From: an uncultured Lachnospiraceae bacterium
Lineage (GTDB): Bacteria; Bacillota; Clostridia; Lachnospirales; Lachnospiraceae
Assembly (NCBI GenBank): GCA_910579685.1
Contig: CAJTVN010000012.1
Coordinates: 24,611 to 88,610, forward strand
Direction of reading: 5' to 3'
Length of the DNA stretch: 64,000 nt
The notes beneath the pieces are model-generated. The model was not told the DNA's origin. It searched no databases and saw nothing but the letters and a program-made list of their open reading frames with translations. Shown here in pieces: positions 35,702 through 43,675 of this stretch (the first letter of the stretch is position 1; each line of letters begins with the position of its first letter). The position numbers and the translations under genes are program-made.

Positions 35702-36448
35702 ATGGGCGTGACGGAATTACTGTTGCTGGTTTTCGGCGGTATTATATTTACGGTAAGCTTTTTTTTGCCTGCAGGACGGAAAAAGGATAATGGGGCTTTG
35801 GATGGCGCCGGCGGAGAACAGATAAAGGAAATGATCAATAAGGAAGTAGCCGAGGCAAAAAGCCAGATAAACGAGATCGTGGACGAGACGATCACATATA
35901 CCATGGAGAAGACAGAGCGTTCCATGGAGCGGCTGACCAATGAAAAAATGATGGCCGTCAACGAATTTTCAGATACGGTACTGGAACAGATTAACAAAAA
36001 CCATAAGGAGGCCGTGTTCCTTTACGACATGCTGAACGATAAGCATGAAAATCTCAAGGCGACGGTAAGTGAGGCGGCAAAGACCGCATCCGAGGTGAAA
36101 CAGAGGGTAAAGGATGTGGAAATTACCGTAAAGGAAGCGGAAGAGAAGAGAAAGGAGGACGAGGCGGCTGCCAGCGAGTTTGTTCCGATTCAGCCGGAGC
36201 GCGTGGAGATCGTATATCCCGCACAGGCTCCACAGGAGGATGTGGCAGAGTGCGGGGAGGAAGCGCCGGGTGGAGATTCCGCTTTGGATCAGGCGGCGAA
36301 GGACGAAGCAAAAGCCGTGCGGCGCAATAACAACGACAAGATTCTCGAGCTGCACAGGCTGGGAATGTCGGAAGTGGCAATTGCAAAGGAACTGGGGCTT
36401 GGCGTCGGGGAGGTCATGCTGGTAATCGGACTATTTGAGGGAGCATAG
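35702..36448 (+). CDS. DUF6115-like membrane protein with C-terminal helix-turn-helix
   Basis: 248 residues (GTG 35708 is an alternative start with better spacing from AGAGGTGG). N-terminal membrane segment (TELLLLVFGGIIFTVSFFLP), long coiled coil (about residues 40-150), acidic spacer, and a C-terminal helix-turn-helix-like end 'LHRLGMSEVAIAKELGLGVG'. Resembles the DUF6115 family of Lachnospiraceae flagellar operons; assignment from memory of the pattern. Function unknown. Confidence 0.78.
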   Translation: MGVTELLLLVFGGIIFTVSFFLPAGRKKDNGALDGAGGEQIKEMINKEVAEAKSQINEIVDETITYTMEKTERSMERLTNEKMMAVNEFSDTVLEQINKNHKEAVFLYDMLNDKHENLKATVSEAAKTASEVKQRVKDVEITVKEAEEKRKEDEAAASEFVPIQPERVEIVYPAQAPQEDVAECGEEAPGGDSALDQAAKDEAKAVRRNNNDKILELHRLGMSEVAIAKELGLGVGEVMLVIGLFEGA

Positions 36449-36457
36449 AATAGGGGT

Positions 36458-37273
36458 ATGGACTTGAGATATTATCTGAGAGGACTTGGAATAGGAATCA
36501 TCGTGACCGCTGTGATTATGGGGATCATCTCCAGGGGAAAGCAGGAGCCCCTGGATAATGAGGAGATCAAGGCCCGCGCACAGGAGCTGGGCATGGTGGA
36601 GGGCGCAGGAGTGCTGTCTGACATGGAAACACAGCAGCAGCCGCAAGAGGAGCAGAATGCTGCGGAAGCTCCGGATGCGGAGGCGCAGCAGCGGGATCCG
36701 TCTTCGACAAAAGAAGCCACAGAGGAGGAAGAAGGCGTTGCTATGGACAGCGCTGACGGAGTGAATTCTGATGCGGACAGTTCCGGCACAGACAATCCGG
36801 ATGAGGATACCGCCGAAAAGGACAGTTCTCAAAAGAGCAACGCTCAAGAGAGCAACGCTCAAGAGAGCAACGCTCAAGAGAGCAACGCTCAAGAGAGCGG
36901 GGAAGAAAATGAGCAGCCTTCTCCGGAGCCGGACAGGGAAGAGGCACCGGAGCCAAAGGCGCAGGAGCCCGAAGGAGGCGGGGAGGAAGCCGGGGGCGCA
37001 GAAGATCCGCAGCAGGATATGGAGACGGCGTCCGGGGATGAGACGGATGCGGAATCCGAAGACAGTGTGACCATCGAGATTGTGTCGGGAGAGGGATCCT
37101 TTTCCGTCTGTACGAAGCTGGAGAAGGCGGGACTTATCGCATCCGCATCCTCTTTTGACCGGTATCTTTATGACAAGGGATACGACAGAAAGCTTCGCAT
37201 TGGAATTCACGAAATACCGGCGGACGCAAAGCCGGAGGAGATTGCCGAGATCGTGGCGTTTGGAGGGCATTGA
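36458..37273 (+). CDS. Membrane-anchored YceG/MltG-like N-terminal domain protein
   Basis: 271 residues. N-terminal membrane anchor (RGLGIGIIVTAVIMGIIS), then about 130 residues of low-complexity Glu/Asn/Ser/Gln spacer including four SNAQE repeats, and a C-terminal LysM-like/YceG-N-like domain ('VTIEIVSGEGSFSVCTKLEK', 'YDKGYDRKLRIGIHEIP'). The catalytic part of MltG transglycosylases is absent, so this looks like a binding or regulatory relative rather than an enzyme. ATG 36458 or TTG 36464 could be the start. Last gene before the terminator of the flagellar cluster. Confidence 0.72.
   Translation: MDLRYYLRGLGIGIIVTAVIMGIISRGKQEPLDNEEIKARAQELGMVEGAGVLSDMETQQQPQEEQNAAEAPDAEAQQRDPSSTKEATEEEEGVAMDSADGVNSDADSSGTDNPDEDTAEKDSSQKSNAQESNAQESNAQESNAQESGEENEQPSPEPDREEAPEPKAQEPEGGGEEAGGAEDPQQDMETASGDETDAESEDSVTIEIVSGEGSFSVCTKLEKAGLIASASSFDRYLYDKGYDRKLRIGIHEIPADAKPEEIAEIVAFGGH
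36836..36895 (+). repeat. 15-base tandem repeat, four exact copies, in the YceG-like gene
   Basis: Unit AGCAACGCTCAAGAG repeated exactly at 36836, 36851, 36866 and 36881, preceded by a degenerate copy at 36821. It encodes SNAQE repeats in the extracytoplasmic spacer. Being a multiple of three, copy changes would alter spacer length without frameshift. Confidence 0.95.
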
Positions 37274-37327
37274 AAAGGAATGATTTTCTCTCGATGCGGA
37301 CTACTGTTTAATCTCTGAAAGATAACG

Positions 37328-37355
37328 AAACCCCCTTTACACAACGGGGGTTTTT
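37328..37355 (+). terminator. Intrinsic terminator of the flagellar supercluster
   Basis: AAACCCCC (37328-37335), 10-base loop, GGGGGTTT (37346-37353) and T-run. Strong GC stem; ends the cluster after the YceG-like gene. Confidence 0.85.
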
Positions 37356-37365
37356 GTGTTATAAT
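37336..37365 (+). promoter_or_regulatory. rpsB-tsf promoter, overlapping the flagellar terminator
   Basis: TTTACA (37336-37341, in the terminator loop), 18-base spacer, extended TGTTATAAT with the -10 TATAAT at 37360-37365. The leader of ~105 bases to rpsB may contain an autogenous S2 site, but I cannot define one. Confidence 0.65.
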
Positions 37366-37478
37366 TGTCACGTTGTGACTATAAATCACGAGTGTCCAGC
37401 GTCTGTCGGTGCCTCAAAGTCAGGGGTAGGCAGTTATGCGAAGGGAACTCGGAAGCAAAACCAAATGGAGGTAGAGAC

Positions 37479-38252
37479 ATGAGTGTTATTTCAATGAAAC
37501 AGTTGCTGGAGGCAGGCGTTCATTTCGGACACCAGACAAGAAGATGGAATCCCAAGATGGCTCCCTATATTTTCACGGAGAGAAACGGAATCCATATCAT
37601 TGATCTGCAGAAATCAGTGGGAAAGGTGGACGAGGCTTACAGGGCTGTGTTCGAGATCGCATCCCAGGGAGGAACCATTCTCTTTGTGGGAACCAAAAAG
37701 CAGGCGCAGGATGCCGTGAAGGCAGAGGCGGAGCGCTGCGGTATGTACTATGTAAACGAGAGATGGCTTGGCGGTATGCTCACGAATTTTAAGACTATCC
37801 GCAGCCGTATTGAAAGATTAAAGGCAATCGAGACCATGTCCGAAGACGGAACCTTTGATGTTCTTCCCAAGAAAGAGGTCATTGCGCTTAAGAAGGAATG
37901 GGAAAAGCTGGAGAAGAACCTTGGCGGTATTAAGGCCATGACAAGAATTCCCGATGCAATTTTCGTGGTAGACCCCAAGAAGGAGAGAATCTGTGTTCAG
38001 GAGGCTCATACTCTGGGAATTACGCTGATCGGTATCGGCGATACCAACTGTGATCCCGAGGAGCTGGATTATATCATTCCCGGCAATGATGATGCAATCA
38101 GGGCCGTAAAGCTGATTGTTGCCAAGATGGCGGATGCCGTGATCGAGGCAAATCAGGGTGAGGAAGCGGTGACTGCCGAGATGGCGGAGGCAGCGGAACA
38201 GAATGCGGAGCCTTCCGACATTGAGGAAGTGGCTGCGGCGGACGTTCAGTAA
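37479..38252 (+). CDS. rpsB: 30S ribosomal protein S2
   Basis: 257 residues from ATG 37479 (GGAGGT upstream). Conserved MKQLLEAGVHFGHQTRRWNP, 'GTKKQAQDAVKAEAERCGMY', 'RWLGGMLTNFKTIRSRI' and PDAIFVVDPKKE. The longer frame from 37365 begins in the leader and is rejected. Acidic C-terminal tail. In an operon with tsf. Confidence 0.98.
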   Translation: MSVISMKQLLEAGVHFGHQTRRWNPKMAPYIFTERNGIHIIDLQKSVGKVDEAYRAVFEIASQGGTILFVGTKKQAQDAVKAEAERCGMYYVNERWLGGMLTNFKTIRSRIERLKAIETMSEDGTFDVLPKKEVIALKKEWEKLEKNLGGIKAMTRIPDAIFVVDPKKERICVQEAHTLGITLIGIGDTNCDPEELDYIIPGNDDAIRAVKLIVAKMADAVIEANQGEEAVTAEMAEAAEQNAEPSDIEEVAAADVQ

Positions 38253-38288
38253 AAAGAGACAGATTCGGAATAATTGGAGGAAAATAAG

Positions 38289-39227
38289 ATGGCTAACATT
38301 ACAGCAGCAATGGTAAAAGAGTTAAGAGAAATGACCGGCGCAGGCATGATGGACTGCAAGAAGGCTCTCGGTGAGACGGACGGCGACATGGATGCGGCTG
38401 TTGAGTTCCTTAGGAAGAACGGACAGGCAAAGGCGGAGAAGAAGGCAGGAAGGATTGCTGCGGAAGGTCTCTGCTATGTGGTGGTAAAGGACGACAAGAC
38501 GGCGGCAGTTGTCGAGGTGAATTCCGAGACAGACTTTGTGGCTAAAAACGAGGAGTTCCAGAAATTTGTGTCAGCGGTAGCGGAGCAGGCCGTATGCAGC
38601 GATGCGTCTGACATTGACGCCCTGCTTGCGGAGAGCTGGAATCAGGATACGTCCAAGACGGTGAAGGAAGCGTTGGTTGACAAGATTGCGGTGATTGGCG
38701 AGAATCTGAATATCAGAAGATTCGAGAAGATCGTGGAAGAGGAAGGCTGTGTGGTTTCCTATGTACATGGCGGCGGAAGAATCGGCGTTATTGTGGATGC
38801 CAGGACAGACGTGGTGAACGATGCAGTGAAGGAGGCTCTGACCAATCTTGCCATGCAGGTTGCGGCTCTCTCACCCAAATATGTATCCACGGAGGATGTT
38901 TCTGAGGAGTACAAGGCTCATGAGAAAGAGATCCTTATGGCACAGATTGCGAACGATCCAAAGATGGCCGGCAAGCCTGAGAAGGTGATTGAGGGCGCTG
39001 TAAACGGACGTCTCAACAAGGAGCTGAAAGAGGTATGCCTTCTGGAGCAGGCTTATGTAAAGGCTGAGGACGGAAAGCAGACGGTTGCGCAGTATGTTGC
39101 CCAGGTTGCAAAGGAAAACGGAGCGAATCTTACAATCAAGAGGTTTGTTCGTTTTGAGACCGGCGAGGGAATTGAGAAGAAGGTTGACGATTTCGCAGCG
39201 GAGGTTGCAGCTCAGGCTGGAATGTAA
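38289..39227 (+). CDS. tsf: Translation elongation factor Ts
   Basis: 312 residues from ATG 38289 (GGAGGAAA upstream). N-terminal UBA-like 'AAMVKELREMTGAGMMDCKK', core TDFVAKNEEF motif and two EF-TS domains. Exchanges GDP for GTP on EF-Tu. The C-terminus ends with a terminator at 39248, so pyrH-frr do not follow directly as in many bacteria. Confidence 0.98.
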   Translation: MANITAAMVKELREMTGAGMMDCKKALGETDGDMDAAVEFLRKNGQAKAEKKAGRIAAEGLCYVVVKDDKTAAVVEVNSETDFVAKNEEFQKFVSAVAEQAVCSDASDIDALLAESWNQDTSKTVKEALVDKIAVIGENLNIRRFEKIVEEEGCVVSYVHGGGRIGVIVDARTDVVNDAVKEALTNLAMQVAALSPKYVSTEDVSEEYKAHEKEILMAQIANDPKMAGKPEKVIEGAVNGRLNKELKEVCLLEQAYVKAEDGKQTVAQYVAQVAKENGANLTIKRFVRFETGEGIEKKVDDFAAEVAAQAGM

Positions 39228-39247
39228 GAAAAGATTATGAAGCAGAC

Positions 39248-39278
39248 AAAGCCCATGGAGAGTTTCCATGGGCTTTTT
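39248..39278 (+). terminator. Intrinsic terminator after tsf
   Basis: AAAGCCCATGGA (39248-39259), 5-base loop, TCCATGGGCTTT (39265-39276), then T residues. 12-bp perfect stem. Confidence 0.9.
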
Positions 39279-39351
39279 AGATGTCTGAAAAAGAAGGAAA
39301 TATTTTACAGAATTATAGGGGAATTATTTCCATAACTATTAAATATTAATA

Positions 39352-39366
39352 AATTTTCTAAAAAAG
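39352..39366 (+). promoter_or_regulatory. CodY-box-like sequence upstream of opp
   Basis: AATTTTCTAAAAAAG matches the published CodY motif AATTTTCWGAAAATT at 12 of 15 positions. It lies 12 bases upstream of the -35 of the opp promoter. Peptide permeases are classic CodY targets; binding is untested. Confidence 0.5.
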
Positions 39367-39378
39367 GCAAAATGTTAA

Positions 39379-39407
39379 TTGACAATTTTGGTGCAATTTA
39401 GTAAAAT
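39379..39407 (+). promoter_or_regulatory. Strong sigma-A promoter of the opp operon
   Basis: TTGACA (39379-39384), 17-base spacer, TAAAAT (39402-39407). This, the CodY-like box and a ~120-base untranslated leader are what the 39228-39531 gap holds besides the tsf terminator. Confidence 0.75.
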
Positions 39408-39531
39408 GTTAACGTTGTAAAGTGAGTGCGTCATAAAGTGGAGGCGTCAGTTTACATATATTTTTGTCACTAATCTTTGTATACAAGTATGCATGAAGTG
39501 CAGGCACGTATTCTATATAAGGAGTGTTACC

Positions 39532-40449
39532 ATGTTAAAGTACATTGCGAAACGAATCGGTCTTGCAATCGTCACAATCTGGGCGGTTGCGACCATTACT
39601 TTTTTTCTGATGAATATGGTTCCCGGAGGCCCGTTCCTTTCCGAGAAGGCGATCAGTCCCCAGGCGACGGCGGCGCTGGAGGCCAAATATGGCTTGGATA
39701 AGCCCTTGGTTCAGCAGTATTTTACTTATATGTGGGATGCGTTTCACGGAGATTTCGGAGACAGCTTAAAGCAGAGGGGACGAACCGTGATGTCCATCAT
39801 CCAGATGAAATTTCCGGTATCAGCCAGGGTGGGAGGAATCTCGGTTCTTGTATCCTTGCTGATCGGTATTCCTCTGGGATGCATTGCGGCTCTTAAGAGA
39901 GGCAAGTTCCTGGACAGTCTGATCAGTGTGGTTGCCACCTGCGGGATTGCGGTTCCCAGCTTCGTGATCTGTACGTTGTTACTATATTTTTTAGGGGTGA
40001 ACCTAAAGCTTCTTCCCACTATTGGTTTGGAATCGGGCAAGCATTATATTATGCCGGTTATGGCCCTGTCTTTTTATCCCACGGCCTATATCATGAGACT
40101 GATGCGTTCCTCCATGCTGGACGTGCTGGGGCAGGATTATATGCGTACGGCCAAGGCAAAGGGAATTACGGGATTTCTGATTCTCTTTAAGCATGCGCTT
40201 CGAAATGCGGTTCTGCCGGTTGTGACCTACGTTGGGCCCATGCTGGCATATACGGTGACGGGAAGCTTTGTGGTGGAGAAGATTTTTACAATCCCAGGGC
40301 TTGGCGGCGAGTTTATCAAGGCGATTAACGGACGCGATTATACCTTGATCATGGGAACCACGATTTTTCTAGCCACTCTCATAATCGTTATGAACGTGGT
40401 GGTTGATATTGTATATAAGCTGGTGGATCCCAGAATTAAATTAAAATAA
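39532..40449 (+). CDS. oppB: Oligopeptide ABC transporter permease OppB
   Basis: 305 residues from ATG 39532 (AAGGAG 7-8 bases upstream; frame open from 39493 lacks a site). Begins MLKYIAKRIGLAIVTIWAVA, six membrane helices, EAA loop region 'VLGQDYMRTAKAKGITGFLI', end 'NVVVDIVYKLVDPRIKLK'. Forms the permease with OppC. Confidence 0.96.
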   Translation: MLKYIAKRIGLAIVTIWAVATITFFLMNMVPGGPFLSEKAISPQATAALEAKYGLDKPLVQQYFTYMWDAFHGDFGDSLKQRGRTVMSIIQMKFPVSARVGGISVLVSLLIGIPLGCIAALKRGKFLDSLISVVATCGIAVPSFVICTLLLYFLGVNLKLLPTIGLESGKHYIMPVMALSFYPTAYIMRLMRSSMLDVLGQDYMRTAKAKGITGFLILFKHALRNAVLPVVTYVGPMLAYTVTGSFVVEKIFTIPGLGGEFIKAINGRDYTLIMGTTIFLATLIIVMNVVVDIVYKLVDPRIKLK

Positions 40450-40470
40450 GGAGTTAAGACTACGTATTTG

Positions 40471-40500
40471 GGCCTTTTCCCACATGGGAAGGGCTCATGC
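40471..40500 (+). other. Hairpin between oppB and oppC
   Basis: GGCCTTTTCCCA and TGGGAAGGGC fold into an imperfect stem (40471-40493) without a T-run. It may set relative OppC expression or stabilise the mRNA; weakly supported. Confidence 0.4.
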
Positions 40501-40521
40501 GGGAAAGGCATGGGTATAAAT

Positions 40522-41568
40522 ATGAAACAGAATCCTGTCAGTTTTCAACTGAAGATTAATCCTGAGGATTTTCTGCCCGCAACAGAGGAAGAGAAGCAGA
40601 GTCAGGTAATCATGCGGGAGAGTGTGAGCTTCTGGAAGGACGGAATGCGCAGACTGCTGAAGAACAAGGTGGCTATGGTGAGTATCGTGGTCATCGTGGT
40701 CGTAATGATTTTTTCCTTCATTGTGCCTGCTTTTTATCCCTATTCCTACAAGGAGCAGATGAAGGGAGCGAACAATCTGGCTCCCATGCAGTATTCCGAG
40801 GAGGAGCAGGCAAGGATTGATGCGGGGGAGAAGGTATTTCCCCATATTTTCGGAACAGACAAGATGGGACGCGATTACGCAATCCGCGTCATGATGGGAA
40901 GCCGTATCTCCCTTCTGGTAGGGCTGATCGCCACCTGTATTATTCTGGTAATCGGTTCCGCATACGGGTCGATTGCGGCTTTCTTCGGAGGCTGGGTGGA
41001 TCTGGTTATGATGCGGATTGTGGATATTATCTATACGATTCCTGATATTCTTTTGATTGTGCTCTTATCCTTTGCGCTGAAGGCGCCTCTGGAAACGCTC
41101 AAGGAGGTTCCGGGCTTTGGATGGGTCAAGGTAGTGGGCCAGAACCTGATCAGTATTTTCATCGTGTTTGCGCTTCTTTACTGGGTGGGAATGGCAAGGA
41201 TGGTCAGAAGCCAGATTCTGATGCTCAAGGAGAGCGAGTACGTGACGGCGGCAAGGGCCCTTGGTGTGGGAAACGGCAAGATTATCCGCAAGCACCTTCT
41301 CACCAACTGTATCGGTACACTGATTGTCACCACAACGCTGCAGATTCCCTCCTCCATTTTTACGGAAAGCTTCCTGAGCTTTCTGGGAATGGGTGTCGCA
41401 GTTCCGCTTCCCTCTCTGGGAAGTCTCGCCAGCGATGCGATCAATGGTATGAATACGTATCCGTACCTGCTGTTTATTCCGGCAGTCCTGATCAGTCTCA
41501 TTATTCTGAGCTTTAATCTGCTCGGAGACGGGCTTCGGGATGCGTTTGACCCTAAGTTGAAGAATTAG
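40522..41568 (+). CDS. oppC: Oligopeptide ABC transporter permease OppC
   Basis: 348 residues from ATG 40522; ATG 40510 and 40468 are other starts, and no strong ribosome site marks any of them. N-terminal cytoplasmic OppC_N segment, membrane helix 'MVSIVVIVVVMIFSFIVPAF', then the permease domain with HIFGTDKMGRDYAIRVMMG and 'ESEYVTAARALGVGNGKIIR'. Confidence 0.95.
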   Translation: MKQNPVSFQLKINPEDFLPATEEEKQSQVIMRESVSFWKDGMRRLLKNKVAMVSIVVIVVVMIFSFIVPAFYPYSYKEQMKGANNLAPMQYSEEEQARIDAGEKVFPHIFGTDKMGRDYAIRVMMGSRISLLVGLIATCIILVIGSAYGSIAAFFGGWVDLVMMRIVDIIYTIPDILLIVLLSFALKAPLETLKEVPGFGWVKVVGQNLISIFIVFALLYWVGMARMVRSQILMLKESEYVTAARALGVGNGKIIRKHLLTNCIGTLIVTTTLQIPSSIFTESFLSFLGMGVAVPLPSLGSLASDAINGMNTYPYLLFIPAVLISLIILSFNLLGDGLRDAFDPKLKN

Positions 41569-41605
41569 GACAGCGGCACGACAATCGTGCGGAAATGAGG
41601 AATTT

Positions 41606-42616
41606 ATGACAGAATATCTTGTTGATATAAAAAATGAACGGCTCTCCTTTTTCACTCCGGTGGGAGAGGTAAAGGCTTTAAATGATGTATCGATTCATCT
41701 GAGAGAGGGAGAAGTGCTGGGAATCGTGGGAGAAAGCGGCTCCGGCAAATCGGTAACGGCGTACAGCCTGATGGGGCTTACCGCCCATCCGGGAAAGCTT
41801 GTGGGCGGAAGCCTCATGTTTAACGGGCATCAGATTGATCAGATGTCGGACAAGGAAATGCGCAAAATCAGGGGAAATGAGATATCCATTATTTTCCAGG
41901 ATCCTATGACAAGCCTGAATCCGGTTTATACGGTGGGCAATCAGATCATGGAGGCGATCCGCTACCATACGGACAAAAGCAAGGCTCAGGCGAAGGAAAG
42001 GGCAAGGGAGCTTTTGGAGCTTGTCGGCATCAATGAGCCGGATAAGCGCCTGAAGCAGTACCCTCATGAACTCTCCGGAGGAATGAGACAGCGTATCATG
42101 ATCGCTATGGCTCTTGCCTGCGAACCCAAGCTTCTGATTGCGGACGAACCGACCACGGCGCTTGACGTGACGATACAGGCACAGATTTTAGAGCTGATGA
42201 TGGAGCTGAAGGAGAAGCTCGGGATGGCCATCATCATGATCACCCATGACCTTGGGGTGGTGGCAAGCATGTGCGAGAGAATCGCAGTTATGTATGCCGG
42301 CAAAATCGTGGAGTATGGCACCGCTGACGATATTTTTTATCGTGCGAAGCACCAGTATACCAAAGGACTGATCCGCTCCATTCCCAGAATCGACACGAAG
42401 GAGCATGAGAGGCTGATTCCCATCGAGGGTACGCCGGTGGATCTGTTAAATCCCCCTAAGGGCTGTCCCTTTGCGCCGAGATGCGAGGAGTGCATGAAGA
42501 TCTGTCTGAGAGAAATGCCGCCTGTCACCCAGTTTGACAGAGTTCATTATACACAGTGCTGGCTGAACCAGAAGGAAGAGATGGAGGGCGGCCGCACGGA
42601 AGGGAGCCGCAGATGA
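41606..42616 (+). CDS. oppD: Oligopeptide ABC transporter ATPase OppD
   Basis: 336 residues. Walker A GESGSGKS, signature LSGGMRQR, Walker B LLIADEPTTALDV, and the C-terminal oligopeptide-transporter extension with the Cys cluster in GCPFAPRCEECMKIC, typical of this subfamily. GAGGAA site. Overlaps oppF by 4 bases. Confidence 0.96.
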   Translation: MTEYLVDIKNERLSFFTPVGEVKALNDVSIHLREGEVLGIVGESGSGKSVTAYSLMGLTAHPGKLVGGSLMFNGHQIDQMSDKEMRKIRGNEISIIFQDPMTSLNPVYTVGNQIMEAIRYHTDKSKAQAKERARELLELVGINEPDKRLKQYPHELSGGMRQRIMIAMALACEPKLLIADEPTTALDVTIQAQILELMMELKEKLGMAIIMITHDLGVVASMCERIAVMYAGKIVEYGTADDIFYRAKHQYTKGLIRSIPRIDTKEHERLIPIEGTPVDLLNPPKGCPFAPRCEECMKICLREMPPVTQFDRVHYTQCWLNQKEEMEGGRTEGSRR

Positions 42617-43602
42617 ATAAGGATTTGGTTCAGATCGAGCATTTACAGCAGTATTTTCCTGCCGGCGGCTATGGAAAAAGAAAAAAATATATTCAGGCCG
42701 TGGACGATGTCTCCTTTACCATCGAGAAGGGCGAGACGCTGGGCCTTGTGGGCGAGTCGGGATGCGGAAAGACTACCACGGGACGAACCCTGCTCCGGCT
42801 CTATGAGCCTACCGGCGGAAGATTTGTATACGATGGCGACGTGATCTTTGACGTGGAGAAGAAAATCTATGCGGATATGCTGCCTTACCGCAAAAGGATG
42901 CAGATCGTATTTCAGGATCCTTACGCCAGCCTGGATCCCCGTATGACGGTTGGAGACATTGTGGGGGAAGCGATTGATGTCCACAAAATGGCAGCAAACA
43001 AACAGGAAAGATATGATATCATTATAGAGATGCTTCGGAGAGTTGGATTAAACTCCGAGCATGCAAACCGCTATCCCCATGAGTTTTCGGGCGGACAGCG
43101 GCAGAGGGTGGGAATCGCAAGGGCTCTTGCGGTGAGGCCTGAGTTTATTGTCTGCGACGAACCTATCTCGGCTCTGGATGTTTCCATCCAGGCCCAAGTG
43201 ATCAATATGTTTGAGGATCTGCAGGCGGACATGGGGCTGACCTATCTGTTTATCGCCCACGATCTGTCGGCGGTAAAGCATATTTCCAACCGGATCGGCG
43301 TGATGTATCTGGGGAGAATGGTGGAGCTTGCGGACAGCTACGAGCTGATCACAAGACCGCTCCATCCCTACACGAAGAGTTTGATTTCCGCAATTCCCAT
43401 AGCGGATCCAAAGACGGCGAGGGAGAGCAAACGTATCGTTCTCGAGGGAGACGTGCCAAGTCCGTTAAATCCCCCTTCCGGATGCCGGTTCCGGACCAGA
43501 TGCCCCTATGCGGATGAGCGCTGCAGGGCGGAGGTGCCCAGTTGGCGGGAGATGGAGAAGGGCCATTTTGCGGCCTGCCACCATATTGAGCAGTTAACTT
43601 AA
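42613..43602 (+). CDS. oppF: Oligopeptide ABC transporter ATPase OppF
   Basis: 329 residues from ATG 42613 (ATGA overlap with oppD). Walker A GESGCGKTT, signature FSGGQRQRVGIARAL, Walker B EFIVCDEPISALDV and C-terminal GCRFRTRCPYADERC cluster. Pairs with OppD. The frame open from 42556 is inside oppD and rejected. Confidence 0.96.
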   Translation: MNKDLVQIEHLQQYFPAGGYGKRKKYIQAVDDVSFTIEKGETLGLVGESGCGKTTTGRTLLRLYEPTGGRFVYDGDVIFDVEKKIYADMLPYRKRMQIVFQDPYASLDPRMTVGDIVGEAIDVHKMAANKQERYDIIIEMLRRVGLNSEHANRYPHEFSGGQRQRVGIARALAVRPEFIVCDEPISALDVSIQAQVINMFEDLQADMGLTYLFIAHDLSAVKHISNRIGVMYLGRMVELADSYELITRPLHPYTKSLISAIPIADPKTARESKRIVLEGDVPSPLNPPSGCRFRTRCPYADERCRAEVPSWREMEKGHFAACHHIEQLT

Positions 43603-43614
43603 CAGGTTAAACAC

Positions 43615-43639
43615 ATATGGGCATTTTCCATGTCCGTAT
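43615..43639 (+). other. Hairpin between oppF and oppA
   Basis: ATATGGGCAT and ATGTCCGTAT (43615-43624, 43630-43639) pair over 10 positions with two G-U pairs and a 5-base loop; followed by AT-rich sequence without a T-run. May protect the abundant oppA mRNA or reduce read-through. Confidence 0.45.
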
Positions 43640-43675
43640 TGTTTATAAAAATTATTTTAAGAGGAGGAACTAATT

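Noticed and set aside
36836..36895. CRISPR-like array
   Set aside because: Repeats are directly adjacent, in frame and within a coding gene, with no spacers.
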